Shown: piece by piece, positions 6,061 to 12,717 of the stretch
Layout of the letters: the number at the start of each line of letters is the position of its first letter
Position numbering within the stretch: the stretch's first letter is position 1
Virus record (IMG/VR): IMGVR_UViG_3300037468_000342
Span: 1-45,196 of that record
Length of the DNA: 45,196 bases
From: a virus
Strand: one strand, 5' to 3'
Notes under the pieces: model-generated
The model's database searches: none
Told to the model about the DNA's origin: nothing
The model's input: the letters and a program-made list of their open reading frames with translations, nothing else
Made by a program: the position numbers and the translations under genes

Positions 6061-7930
6061 TTTCCTCGAGCTTCAGAAAGCCGGGCATATGGGTATTCAC
6101 TATGCAGACAAGTTGCTATCGAAGCCAAGAAGCGTTCTCGCCGATTTCGAGTCGTCGCTCTATGAGCTGAGCCCACAACAGATGCGGGATGATCTTATAC
6201 GGAATGTTACTTTCCGTTTTAAGAACCTGCCACGAAAGATTCCGATACGCCAGATACGGTCAACTGACCTGAACAGGTTGGTTGCATTTGATGGCGTTAT
6301 CAGAATGGTGAGCCAGGTTAAACCGAAAATATCTACCGCGGTGTTCAAATGCCAAGGGTGCGGCGACCCTGTTAGGGTTCCACAGCGTTCAACCAAATTG
6401 GAGATGCCAACTGAGGGTATTTGTCGTCATTGCGGAGAACGCGCGAAATGGCAGATAGACCTTGAGACTTCCCGGTACATCAATGCACAGCGCGTTGTTA
6501 TTCAAGAGTATCAGGAAGGGTTGAGAGCCTCTGAACAGCCGTATTCGATTGAGGTTGAGCTGCTTGATGACCTGTGTTCTATGGTGAACGCCGGGACAAG
6601 AGCCACGATTTCGGGGATACCGCGTGTCGTTGAGCGCGAGAAGAAACAACTTGGTGTGGACACTATCATTGAGGGCAATTGGGTTGATCTCGGTGAGCAG
6701 AGCTTCACAGACATGGTGGTGACTGAGGATGAGGAAAAGCAAATCAGAGAACTTGCAAAGCAACCGGATGTGCTTCACAGAGTTGCCTCGAGCATCGCGC
6801 CGTCAATTTACGGACATGAAACAGTTAAGTCGGCGATTGCCTTGCAACTGTTCGGAGGTGTTGACCGTATTCGGGGGGCGAACAGAACAAGAGGCGATAT
6901 TCATCTTCTCCTCCTTGGAGACCCCGGTATTGCGAAGTCACAAATGCTCGACTTCGTTGCCGCTACGTCCCCGAGAGGGGTATCTGCTTCTGGTGGTCAA
7001 TCCACCAATGCTGGTCTGACCTGTGCCGCCAAGCAAGACAGTCAGGGAGACTGGATGCTTGAGGGCGGTGCGCTTGTCCTTGCGGATAGCGGTCACTGTT
7101 GTATCGATGAGTTCGATAAGATGAACAAGGACGACCGTGCAGCCATCCACAAAGCAATGGAACAGCAACGGTTAGAAGTGAACAAGGCAGGTCTTAATGC
7201 GACTCTGATGACCCGGTGCAGCATCCTTGCAGCAGCGAACCCGAAGTCGGGAAGATGGGATCCGTACGGGAACATCAGTGAACAGATCGACTTGCCACCT
7301 TCCCTGTTAAGTCGTTTCGACCTCATCTTTATTATGCGTGACGTTCCCGAAAATGACATGGATGACAGGATTGCCAGCCACATTCTGCAGGGCGGTGATG
7401 TGCCGGATGGGATAGCCCCAGACTTGCTCCGTAAATACATTGCGGTTGCGAAAAAGAACTATCGTCCGAATCGGAGCCCGGAAGCAAATGAAATCATTAA
7501 GCAGTTCTACCTGCGCCTTCGTGGGTTGAACAAGGATGGCACGGTCCCTATCACACCACGTAAACTCGAGGACTTGAAACGAATCACCGAGGCTTCGGCG
7601 AGGATGCGACTCCATGAAGTTGCTGATGCCGACGATGCCAAGGTAGCCGTAAGGATCGTTGAGGCGTGTCTCCGTGAGGTTGCATTTGACAGTAAGACCG
7701 GGAAGTTCGATATTGACCGAGTCATCTCCAATGTGAGTGGACGGCAAAGGTCGGACATCGCCCAGGTAATTGCTGCAATGAAGCTCTATGGGCAACCGAT
7801 GACTATGGCGGATATTTACAACGCCTGTGGGACGAGCCTTGATAAGGAGAAAATCGATGTAGCCATTGAGAAGATGAGTCAGAACGCCATGATTGTTATA
7901 GGCAATGACAAGCTGGTGAAATTGATATGA
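5933..7930 (+). CDS. mcm: MCM replicative DNA helicase
   Basis: A 665-residue protein with the full archaeal MCM layout. An N-terminal helical/OB region contains a zinc site (CQGC at 140-143 and CRHC at 164-167). The AAA+ core has Walker A GDPGIAKSQ (about 329), Walker B CCIDEFDKM (about 389), sensor 1 AAANPKSG and arginine finger SRFDL (about 461). A C-terminal winged-helix-like domain starts near residue 590. Cellular MCM forms hexamers that unwind DNA 3'-5'. GGAGAT precedes the ATG. All key catalytic residues are present, so an active helicase is expected, probably acquired from an archaeal host. It overlaps the genes on both sides. Confidence 0.96.
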   Translation: MQQNEDFSPEKELTKYFHKSQTLHRELLELWRLYPEKKSIVIDFLELQKAGHMGIHYADKLLSKPRSVLADFESSLYELSPQQMRDDLIRNVTFRFKNLPRKIPIRQIRSTDLNRLVAFDGVIRMVSQVKPKISTAVFKCQGCGDPVRVPQRSTKLEMPTEGICRHCGERAKWQIDLETSRYINAQRVVIQEYQEGLRASEQPYSIEVELLDDLCSMVNAGTRATISGIPRVVEREKKQLGVDTIIEGNWVDLGEQSFTDMVVTEDEEKQIRELAKQPDVLHRVASSIAPSIYGHETVKSAIALQLFGGVDRIRGANRTRGDIHLLLLGDPGIAKSQMLDFVAATSPRGVSASGGQSTNAGLTCAAKQDSQGDWMLEGGALVLADSGHCCIDEFDKMNKDDRAAIHKAMEQQRLEVNKAGLNATLMTRCSILAAANPKSGRWDPYGNISEQIDLPPSLLSRFDLIFIMRDVPENDMDDRIASHILQGGDVPDGIAPDLLRKYIAVAKKNYRPNRSPEANEIIKQFYLRLRGLNKDGTVPITPRKLEDLKRITEASARMRLHEVADADDAKVAVRIVEACLREVAFDSKTGKFDIDRVISNVSGRQRSDIAQVIAAMKLYGQPMTMADIYNACGTSLDKEKIDVAIEKMSQNAMIVIGNDKLVKLI

Positions 7931-8061
7931 CCTACGTGGCTCGACAGTTAGTAACCCGGGAGAGAGGCGGTGAGAACATCGTCCTGTTCAAGAGGGAAAC
8001 GGACTGTGATACTCTTGAGGAAGCTCTTGCAATAGTTGACCCGAAGGGTGAGGGTGAATGA
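7927..8061 (+). CDS. Very small hypothetical protein
   Basis: A 44-residue ORF (begins MTYVARQLVTRERGGENIVL) starting in an ATGA overlap with the MCM stop and ending in an ATGA overlap with the next ORF. The content is strand then acidic helix (DTLEEALAIVD). It is unrecognised; its reality rests on perfect junctions at both ends. Confidence 0.55.
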   Translation: MTYVARQLVTRERGGENIVLFKRETDCDTLEEALAIVDPKGEGE

Positions 8062-8210
8062 ACTACATCCAAGTGATTGATGACCGAGGAACGGGGTGGG
8101 TTCACTACCCGGTTCTCCATGTTAAAGAGGATAAGGCGGCGGATGAAATTGTGCGCTGTCTTGTTGAGAATGGCATGATGGTAAAACGCCAACATGAGAT
8201 GATACTATGA
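8058..8210 (+). CDS. Very small hypothetical protein
   Basis: A 50-residue ORF (begins MNYIQVIDDRGTGWVHYPVL, ends KRQHEMIL) in ATGA overlap with both neighbours; GAGGGTGA precedes the start. A predicted beta-hairpin is followed by the helix DKAADEIVRCLVENGM. The layout resembles the previous ORF, but the sequences are not obviously related. Function unknown. Confidence 0.55.
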   Translation: MNYIQVIDDRGTGWVHYPVLHVKEDKAADEIVRCLVENGMMVKRQHEMIL

Positions 8211-9022
8211 GTGAAAAGCAAACTATGTCTTTGAAGAAGGTTGAGAAATCTAACCTTTCTGGTGGGTGGAACGAACTCCGGTTTACAGAAGAATGGAGCC
8301 TCTCCGGTATTGAGAAGGATCGCTGTATCGTTTTCAACGATGATGAACTCGAGCAGCTACGAGACCTCCTCGGGGCTGGTCGGGGAGACTGTGACCACTG
8401 TGCTGAGTTGATTGAACTCAGGAGTCTTAAAGCCCGTGGAAGAATCATCGGGGACGCAGACGCCCGCCTGTTTGCCATGTTCAAAAGTGGAACGGCGTGT
8501 GATTGTAGTTGTGTGGACACCTCAAATGTCATATCACATGATATGATGCAGTTGAATAAGACTGACCTGCCTGATAGAGTTCAGGCTCTCGATGGGGGAA
8601 CTCGGTACACCGTCCATGTGGACAATCACAAAGCCATTAGCATCTGCATCGATGACCTCATCAAGAGGTTACAGGTGCTTGAGAAATTCGAGAAGCACAC
8701 GCAGGAGGTTTACAAAGTGAACCTCAACGAGCGCATTTGTAAACTCGAGAACGAAGCCCTCAAGGACGTATGTATGGCGAAACCATGCGAGTTCGTCAAA
8801 GGCGTTGCTGAGCAGGGAGACCAAGCCATCGCTGGTTACCACGTCCTTTCAAAGTGCATCGACGACCTCAAAGTTCTGGTTGATAAACTGGTTGGAGATA
8901 TTGGCGTGATGAAGTTCGCTATCACATCACACCTGGAAGCCTCACATGAACAGGACAAACAGGATGAAGCTGACTGCACGGGAAGCCGGTGCGGTAAAGC
9001 GTTTGGGGTTCGACCCAAATAA
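8207..9022 (+). CDS. Coiled-coil hypothetical protein
   Basis: A 271-residue protein. The N-terminal part contains DDELEQLRDLLGAGRGDCDHCAELIELRSLKARG, a CDHC pair between charged helices. The centre and end are long amphipathic helices (DDLIKRLQVLEKFEKHTQEV and ECVLSKCIDDLKVLVDKLVGDIG-like stretches). It has no enzymatic motif. A copy of the dispersed palindrome lies inside the gene at 8528..8547 and encodes NVISHDMM. It may be structural or regulatory; I do not recognise it. Confidence 0.75.
   Translation: MSEKQTMSLKKVEKSNLSGGWNELRFTEEWSLSGIEKDRCIVFNDDELEQLRDLLGAGRGDCDHCAELIELRSLKARGRIIGDADARLFAMFKSGTACDCSCVDTSNVISHDMMQLNKTDLPDRVQALDGGTRYTVHVDNHKAISICIDDLIKRLQVLEKFEKHTQEVYKVNLNERICKLENEALKDVCMAKPCEFVKGVAEQGDQAIAGYHVLSKCIDDLKVLVDKLVGDIGVMKFAITSHLEASHEQDKQDEADCTGSRCGKAFGVRPK
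8528..8547. repeat. Dispersed palindrome, copy 2 (inside a gene)
   Basis: GTCATATCACATGATATGAT: the 20-bp palindrome with one internal base differing from copy 1 (C for T in the left half). It lies within the coding sequence of the coiled-coil protein, about 600 bp before the repeat cluster at 9131. Confidence 0.75.
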
Positions 9023-9086
9023 GAATGATCACCGCAAGGCGAGATTCTACGCCACAAGCGGGGTGGATTCGGTAAATGGAGTCTGA
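8964..9086 (+). CDS. Very small basic protein
   Basis: A 40-residue ORF from ATG 8964, with an in-frame upstream ATG at 8946, overlapping the end of the 8207 gene. It begins MKLTAREAGAVKRLGFDPNK and continues NDHRKARFYATSGVDS. The GFDP...ATSG pattern resembles the start of the ribbon-helix-helix-like protein encoded at 9212 (GFDP...ATTG), so it may be a truncated relative. Confidence is modest because of size. Confidence 0.4.
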   Translation: MKLTAREAGAVKRLGFDPNKNDHRKARFYATSGVDSVNGV

Positions 9087-9130
9087 TTTGACTCTCTTTC
9101 TAAATCTATCTATACTCATTCTTATATCTC

Positions 9131-9164
9131 ATCATATCATATCATATCATATCATATCATATGA
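9131..9164. repeat. Pentanucleotide tandem repeat related to the dispersed palindrome
   Basis: Six tandem ATCAT units (9131..9160) followed by ATGACG. The right end contains TCATATCATATGA, a shortened dispersed palindrome, so the array looks like an expanded half-site. It sits in the 125-bp intergenic region directly upstream of the candidate ribbon-helix-helix regulator gene. An AT-rich TATATC (about 9124-9129) lies immediately upstream and TTTTTAAA (about 9188) downstream; either could be a TATA box. Confidence 0.8.
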
Positions 9165-9211
9165 CGAGATAACGCAGCGCCTACCGATTTTTAAAACAGC
9201 GAGGTGTCAAA

Positions 9212-9655
9212 TTGGTTAAAAGAGAACAGTCTGCAGTTGGGTTTGACCCAGACAACAAGCGGTTCATGGAACGGCACACTGCAACAACCGGGGAGTCCAT
9301 GGCAGACTTCCTGAACAAAAGAATTGCGGAATACCGCGAGATTCACCCAGAAGTAGCAACAGACGAGAAGGGAATCCCTCTCTCTACACCAGAGGCTTTG
9401 AAAGCCCGGAAGGATGCCGACGAACATTCCATACGGTTGTTCCTCCGGGAAAATGACCATTTGCTTTACATGGGCAAGGTTCAACGCCGCACGGGAAAGA
9501 ACGACTTACTTAAAATCAAGGACGAACTGTTCTTCTCCAAATACAAAGTGACTACTACGAGCGAGATCATCAAACCACTCCTCCGCGATGAGATGGAGAA
9601 GTTCGATGTCGCGGCTTACGAGAAGAAAAAGAACATTACGAGGCGAATGAAGTGA
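9212..9655 (+). CDS. Candidate ribbon-helix-helix DNA-binding protein
   Basis: A 147-residue protein read from TTG 9212, preceded by GAGGTG; ATG 9267 is an alternative. The N-terminus fits a ribbon-helix-helix: strand (EQSAVGFD), helix A (DNKRFMERHTATTG), helix B (SMADFLNKRIAEYRE). Such proteins dimerise and insert a two-stranded sheet into the major groove of short palindromes. The remaining 100 residues are charged helix and strand of unknown role. The gene sits just downstream of the ATCAT repeat and dispersed-palindrome half-sites, making it a candidate to bind them and regulate itself. The RHH assignment is by pattern and not by search. Confidence 0.6.
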   Translation: MVKREQSAVGFDPDNKRFMERHTATTGESMADFLNKRIAEYREIHPEVATDEKGIPLSTPEALKARKDADEHSIRLFLRENDHLLYMGKVQRRTGKNDLLKIKDELFFSKYKVTTTSEIIKPLLRDEMEKFDVAAYEKKKNITRRMK

Positions 9656-9927
9656 CACGACGAAAGAAAACAGTGAAACCAACGACAGTGGTTCACAGAC
9701 CAGAGTCTCCAGACTATCAGTTCGGTTGCAAGTATCACTTCTGCGAAGGATGTGAACACAAGACCACGATTATGAAGGGTGAGAAAGTCATCAGGTATTC
9801 CTGCCCGGCACGGTTTGACCCGTATGAGGTGTTCGATGAGGATACCGGAAGGGGTTGTCCCAACAACAAAAGATTCCTTGAGCGTGAGAAGTCGAAAATG
9901 GAATACGGTCGGGGGAGGAATCGGTGA
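9652..9927 (+). CDS. Cys-rich small protein
   Basis: A 91-residue basic protein starting at a GTG that overlaps the previous stop (GTGA). Four Cys and several His cluster in GCKYHFCEGCEHKTT and YSCPARFD, with a further Cys in RGCPNNKRF. The spacing suggests one zinc or iron-sulfur site. The N- and C-termini are Lys/Arg rich. It is unrecognised, and one of a run of Cys-rich small proteins from 9.6 to 12.4 kb. Confidence 0.65.
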   Translation: MTRRKKTVKPTTVVHRPESPDYQFGCKYHFCEGCEHKTTIMKGEKVIRYSCPARFDPYEVFDEDTGRGCPNNKRFLEREKSKMEYGRGRNR

Positions 9928-10097
9928 GCTTCAAGAAACCCCGGGTTCGTTTCAAGTGCTGGTGTGGAAAATACTTCACCCTTTTTCCTTCAGAGGCAAA
10001 GAGAAGGATTGCAAGGTCTAATCAACCACTGTCTTGCTGCAGGAGACATGCGGCAATATTGAGAAAAGAAAGAGGTGGCTATGGAAAAGTGCTGTGA
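9924..10097 (+). CDS. Small zinc-finger-like basic protein
   Basis: A 57-residue ORF from GTG 9924, with GGGGGAGG ending about 6 nt upstream. It reads MSFKKPRVRFKCWCGKYFTL then AKRRIARSNQPLSCCRRHAA. The CxC and CCxxH spacing with flanking strands resembles a small zinc ribbon. The strong ribosome binding site and start/stop overlaps with both neighbours support it as real. Confidence 0.55.
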   Translation: MSFKKPRVRFKCWCGKYFTLFPSEAKRRIARSNQPLSCCRRHAAILRKERGGYGKVL

Positions 10098-10392
10098 GGA
10101 TGTGCATGGCAACTCATTGTGCAGAAGGCAGATTGGGACGTTCTGCAACATCAAGCAGGTTGCAGGCGGGGATTTCATCCGCCTGACCCGGGACGGCGTT
10201 GCTCTGATGAGGGAGATCGGATGTCCGTACTTCCTCCAGAGAGAAGCTCGAGTGGTTGAAAGAACACAACTCAGCAGGTGTGAGTCGTGCGAGAAGTTTG
10301 ATGGATGCCTGTTCAAGGCAGTCATGGGGGATAACCCCTGTAAACTATTTACACCACGGTCAGGTGTGCTGAGCAAGGAGAATTGGACATGA
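10081..10392 (+). CDS. Cys-rich hypothetical protein
   Basis: A 103-residue protein starting at ATG 10081, with GAGGTG about 6 nt upstream. Nine Cys occur: KCCEDV, LCRRQIGTFC, GCPYF, RCESCEKFDGC and PCKLF. The RCESCEKFDGC segment resembles Cys-rich motifs of small metal-binding proteins in anaerobes, and more than one metal could be held. The function is unknown. Confidence 0.65.
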   Translation: MEKCCEDVHGNSLCRRQIGTFCNIKQVAGGDFIRLTRDGVALMREIGCPYFLQREARVVERTQLSRCESCEKFDGCLFKAVMGDNPCKLFTPRSGVLSKENWT

Positions 10393-10550
10393 GAGGAAGA
10401 AAAGGCAGACAGAGCCTTATTGACTATAATCGGCGAAACAATCTGGTTCGTAATCACCGAGCCAGTTGGTTGCTGGACAGTCCAAATGCAAGAACGGATG
10501 TTGATACAGCATGGTTGAAGTCAGGTTTACCCATAACCCCGACGATGTGA
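10389..10550 (+). CDS. Small basic hypothetical protein
   Basis: A 53-residue ORF (begins MRGRKGRQSLIDYNRRNNLV) in ATGA overlap with the preceding gene. It is rich in Arg and Asn and ends in PTM. No fold is recognised; possibly a nucleic-acid-associated microprotein. It overlaps the next ORF by 40 nt. Confidence 0.5.
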   Translation: MRGRKGRQSLIDYNRRNNLVRNHRASWLLDSPNARTDVDTAWLKSGLPITPTM

Positions 10551-10726
10551 GGCACATACTCCCCTGTATTATCCCGGGACTAACACCATGCCCACACCGT
10601 TTGGTAGCACCGAATATTATGGCAGACAACGTAATGAGGTGCGAAATCTGGTGCATGAAATGGAGACTGCAACGGGATAAGGAGTTCCGTATTCACGGAT
10701 GCCACCCCGACTATCCAAAGGATTAG
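10511..10726 (+). CDS. Small Cys/His-containing hypothetical protein
   Basis: A 71-residue ORF with PCIIPGLTPCPHRL, RCEIWCMKWR and HGCHPD. Five Cys plus His residues could coordinate a metal. The gene ends where the dispersed palindrome at 10726 begins, so it closes this operon segment before a new promoter. It is unrecognised. Confidence 0.55.
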   Translation: MVEVRFTHNPDDVRHILPCIIPGLTPCPHRLVAPNIMADNVMRCEIWCMKWRLQRDKEFRIHGCHPDYPKD

Positions 10727-10745
10727 TCATATCATATGATATGAC
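10726..10745. repeat. Dispersed 20-bp palindrome, copy 4
   Basis: A perfect 20-bp inverted repeat (GTCATATCAT + ATGATATGAC). It lies directly after the 10511 gene and 21 bp upstream of a good archaeal TATA box, which is where an activator or repressor site would be expected. Confidence 0.88.
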
Positions 10746-10760
10746 ACGGTTTCTTTTTTA

Positions 10761-10774
10761 CAAGGGTATAAATA
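10761..10774 (+). promoter_or_regulatory. Archaeal promoter (BRE/TATA) for a leaderless transcript
   Basis: TATAAATA at 10767-10774 is preceded by CAAGGG. A start about 25-28 bp downstream falls at roughly 10797-10802, coincident with the GTG at 10802, so the mRNA would be leaderless or nearly so. This is the clearest promoter in the early arm and the best evidence that the genome is read by archaeal RNA polymerase. Confidence 0.75.
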
Positions 10775-10801
10775 CCAACCAGTGAACACACTATACATAC
10801 T

Positions 10802-10993
10802 GTGGTGAGTTCAGTGTTACCAAAGCGATGTAAAGGATACCGTTCCCCCTGCAATTCAACAGATTGGGAACGGGTTGGTGTAATCAGCGCACAGAAAGGA
10901 ACATACCTTTTCCAGTGTCGCAGGTGCTATCGGTGTATCATTATCAAAGGAGACCATGTGCCGGAGACGGAGAACCCGCTTGATTCGATATGA
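10802..10993 (+). CDS. Small zinc-ribbon-like protein, leaderless
   Basis: A 63-residue protein starting at GTG 10802, at the predicted transcription start; GTG 10805 is an alternative. It has KRCKGYRSPC near the start and FQCRRCYRCIIIKGD in the second half, a plausible zinc ribbon. It is the first gene of an early operon controlled by the promoter at 10767 and the palindrome at 10726, and is followed by a ribbon-helix-helix gene. Confidence 0.7.
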   Translation: MVSSVLPKRCKGYRSPCNSTDWERVGVISAQKGTYLFQCRRCYRCIIIKGDHVPETENPLDSI

Positions 10994-11133
10994 GCGATGA
11001 CCTGTCGAGGAAAAATGTGCAGGTCAATCTTGATGTGTGGGAAACCCTCACACAACTCAAGCGTGGGAACATGACCTACAATGACGTAATGATTGAAGTA
11101 CTTTCAAAGGCAAAGATACCCCTTGTGAAATGA
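10990..11133 (+). CDS. Ribbon-helix-helix protein, VapB/antitoxin-like
   Basis: A 47-residue ORF in ATGA overlap with the gene before. The sequence shows the classic short archaeal RHH: strand KNVQVNLDVWETL, helix TQLKRGNM, then TYNDVMIEVLSKAK. Proteins of this shape act as homodimeric repressors or as antitoxins binding palindromic operators. No PIN-domain toxin follows, so a transcriptional regulator is more likely. It lies about 250 bp downstream of a perfect dispersed palindrome. Confidence 0.72.
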   Translation: MSDDLSRKNVQVNLDVWETLTQLKRGNMTYNDVMIEVLSKAKIPLVK

Positions 11134-11294
11134 TGACCGGCAAAGGATATTGGAAGCACATATGGGCAACCAATCAAATGAAGGAGATGGTATCAGACGC
11201 CGCCTACCCCAACTTTGAAGGTGCGAAGCCGTGTGATGTGATCCAGCGTCACATCCAGATGTCGAATAAAATCTTCGAGGACAAATGGGGGTAG
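11130..11294 (+). CDS. Small hypothetical protein
   Basis: A 54-residue ORF (begins MMTGKGYWKHIWATNQMKEM) overlapping both the RHH gene (ATGA) and the next gene. It has a Trp/Lys-rich start, one Cys, and a helical end (CDVIQRHIQMSNKIFEDKWG). Function unknown; it could partner the RHH protein. Confidence 0.55.
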   Translation: MMTGKGYWKHIWATNQMKEMVSDAAYPNFEGAKPCDVIQRHIQMSNKIFEDKWG

Positions 11295-11854
11295 ATATAG
11301 GAAACCACCACCTTTCAACATTCATACAGATGAAGGTCATAACAGACCACGTATTGAAGGATGAGTGGCAATCCGCTAAAGAAATGTATCCTGTTTTTGA
11401 GAGGGAGATGCTCACACGCACCAAAGTCAAACCTGTCTTGAGTCACAATTTTCTGGTGCATCTCCGTAAGTTATGTGAAGAAGGTAGAGCAGAGTCAAAG
11501 GACATGGAGTTCGATTCTCCGAGGCTCAATGGATTAAGACCAGTCAAATTATTCAGGAGAAAGATTATGGGCGAATGTTCAAGATGTGGGGAATGTTGTA
11601 AGTTTTTACCTATTGCACCGTGGCTCGAGATGACGCCAGCACAGAGGCACTATCTGGACTGCAGGGCAACGCTGCGGGGGAAGGTCTATGTTGTTTATTT
11701 CCCCTGTAAATTTATGATAGAGGAGCCAGATAAAAAGACCAGATGTGGTGTCGAGGACAACAAGCCGGAGATGTGCCGCATTTACAAGGGCAACGAGAAG
11801 CAGGGCAAGTACACATTTTGGGTTCCAGACTGTTGCACGATGGCGAAAAAATGA
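11285..11854 (+). CDS. CxxCxxCC (YkgJ-like) metal-binding protein
   Basis: A 189-residue ORF. The second half, from about residue 95, carries GECSRCGECCKFLPIAPW, a later CKF, a KTRCGVED segment and PEMCRIY. This is the pattern of the YkgJ / CxxCxxCC family (PF03692), proposed to chelate zinc or iron. The first 90 residues are unrelated helix. An internal ATG at 11567 has AGGAG upstream and would give just the metal domain, so this may be a fusion or produce two products. Confidence 0.7.
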   Translation: MGVDIGNHHLSTFIQMKVITDHVLKDEWQSAKEMYPVFEREMLTRTKVKPVLSHNFLVHLRKLCEEGRAESKDMEFDSPRLNGLRPVKLFRRKIMGECSRCGECCKFLPIAPWLEMTPAQRHYLDCRATLRGKVYVVYFPCKFMIEEPDKKTRCGVEDNKPEMCRIYKGNEKQGKYTFWVPDCCTMAKK

Positions 11855-12441
11855 TAGGCAACCCGCAGCGCAGGCAGATTGACAGCCACAGAAAAGAGCA
11901 GTCATTGTGGCGTGGTCGTAAGAAGTGGAAAAACTTGGTTAAGACACATGCACAAGTCCCCGGGAAAGTGTGTGTACATTGTCTTAAATCGCATGGAGAG
12001 GTTCGGCTTGATAAGAACGGTGACCCCCAGACAAACAAGGCAGGAAAGGTCGTTCACGTAATTCTCACAATCAATCACCTTTCAAGGACATCATACTGGA
12101 CGGAGGACACCTACTGCACATGGAATGAAGCCGACATGGAGATTTGCTGTACCCTGTGCAACTGGAAGATTGAGAGTGGACTCAAGCCATGCCCTATCTG
12201 TCACAGGAACTACATTCATTGGAGGGATAACACCTGTCAGATGTGCCACGATAAGGCACACCCAGTAGAGGCAGAAGAACGGGCATTGGGAAAATACAAG
12301 AAAGTGGTTTTATGGGGATTGAAGAAGGTCTTAAAGAAAGAGGCGGATGCTGCTGAACGGAAAAGGTGGAAAGAAGAACATCCTAAGCCCACCCGAAAGC
12401 GTGTTGGAAGTACCCTGAAGCAATCCCAATTATCAGGGTGA
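11851..12441 (+). CDS. HNH-like endonuclease / zinc-binding protein
   Basis: A 196-residue protein starting at ATG 11851 in ATGA overlap; the frame is open upstream. The core has KVCVHCLKSHGEV, then LTINHLSRTSYW, then MEICCTLCNWKIESGLKPCPICHRNYIHW and CQMCHDKAHP. Paired CxxC knuckles around an N-H sequence are typical of HNH nucleases with structural zinc, although the canonical DH-N-H triad is not fully clear (NHLS stands where DH would be). The C-terminus is Lys/Arg-rich. It is the last rightward gene and overlaps the convergent leftward gene by 59 nt. Confidence 0.62.
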   Translation: MIGNPQRRQIDSHRKEQSLWRGRKKWKNLVKTHAQVPGKVCVHCLKSHGEVRLDKNGDPQTNKAGKVVHVILTINHLSRTSYWTEDTYCTWNEADMEICCTLCNWKIESGLKPCPICHRNYIHWRDNTCQMCHDKAHPVEAEERALGKYKKVVLWGLKKVLKKEADAAERKRWKEEHPKPTRKRVGSTLKQSQLSG

Positions 12442-12688
12442 GTACGCCACCAAGGACAACTGCCATGATGGCGAAGTAAATATCATGTGCCTGAACCTTT
12501 GCCATTGTGGCTTTCTGTTCTTCGGCAGTTGGTCGTGAAGCAATTTCAATCTCAATCTCGTTTACCTTTTTGAGATACTCCTTTTGGTCGTCTTTGATTT
12601 CCTTAATCTCTTTCTCTATGGAGACCAACTGTTTGCAGATAATCTCCAGGGTGGTTCCTTGTTCGCAGTTGTGTTGTCCTCTCTCCAT
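12383..12688 (-). CDS. Coiled-coil plus single TM protein, candidate holin
   Basis: A 101-residue protein: a soluble N-terminal coiled coil (LVSIEKEIKEIKDDQKEYLKKVNEIEIEI) followed by one strongly hydrophobic helix (YFAIMAVVLGGVLTLIIGIASGYF) near the C-terminus. The topology resembles XhlA-type or other small holin-associated proteins, and the position at the very end of the late arm fits a lysis gene. No lytic enzyme is seen next to it, so lysis is inferred and not shown. GAGGT precedes the ATG, just downstream of a dispersed palindrome. Confidence 0.68.
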   Translation of the reverse strand: MERGQHNCEQGTTLEIICKQLVSIEKEIKEIKDDQKEYLKKVNEIEIEIASRPTAEEQKATMAKVQAHDIYFAIMAVVLGGVLTLIIGIASGYFQHAFGWA

Positions 12689-12697
12689 TTTAACCTC

Positions 12698-12717
12698 GTC
12701 ATATCACATGATATTAT
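12698..12717. repeat. Dispersed palindrome, copy 5
   Basis: GTCATATCACATGATATTAT: the 20-bp palindrome with one base off symmetry in the right half and the same internal C as copy 2. On the late (minus) strand it overlaps the stop of the large hub gene and is immediately followed by GAGGT and the ATG of the candidate holin. Confidence 0.7.

Noticed and set aside
7307-7795. Leftward 162-residue ORF within MCM
   Set aside because: Fully antisense to conserved MCM coding sequence.
9131-9164. CRISPR or centromere-type iteron array
   Set aside because: Pentamer tandem without spacers; better explained as microsatellite expansion of the palindrome half-site.
10990-11294. VapBC-type toxin-antitoxin pair
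   Set aside because: The RHH protein looks VapB-like, but the following 54-residue ORF has no PIN-domain acidic residues or toxin-like size.
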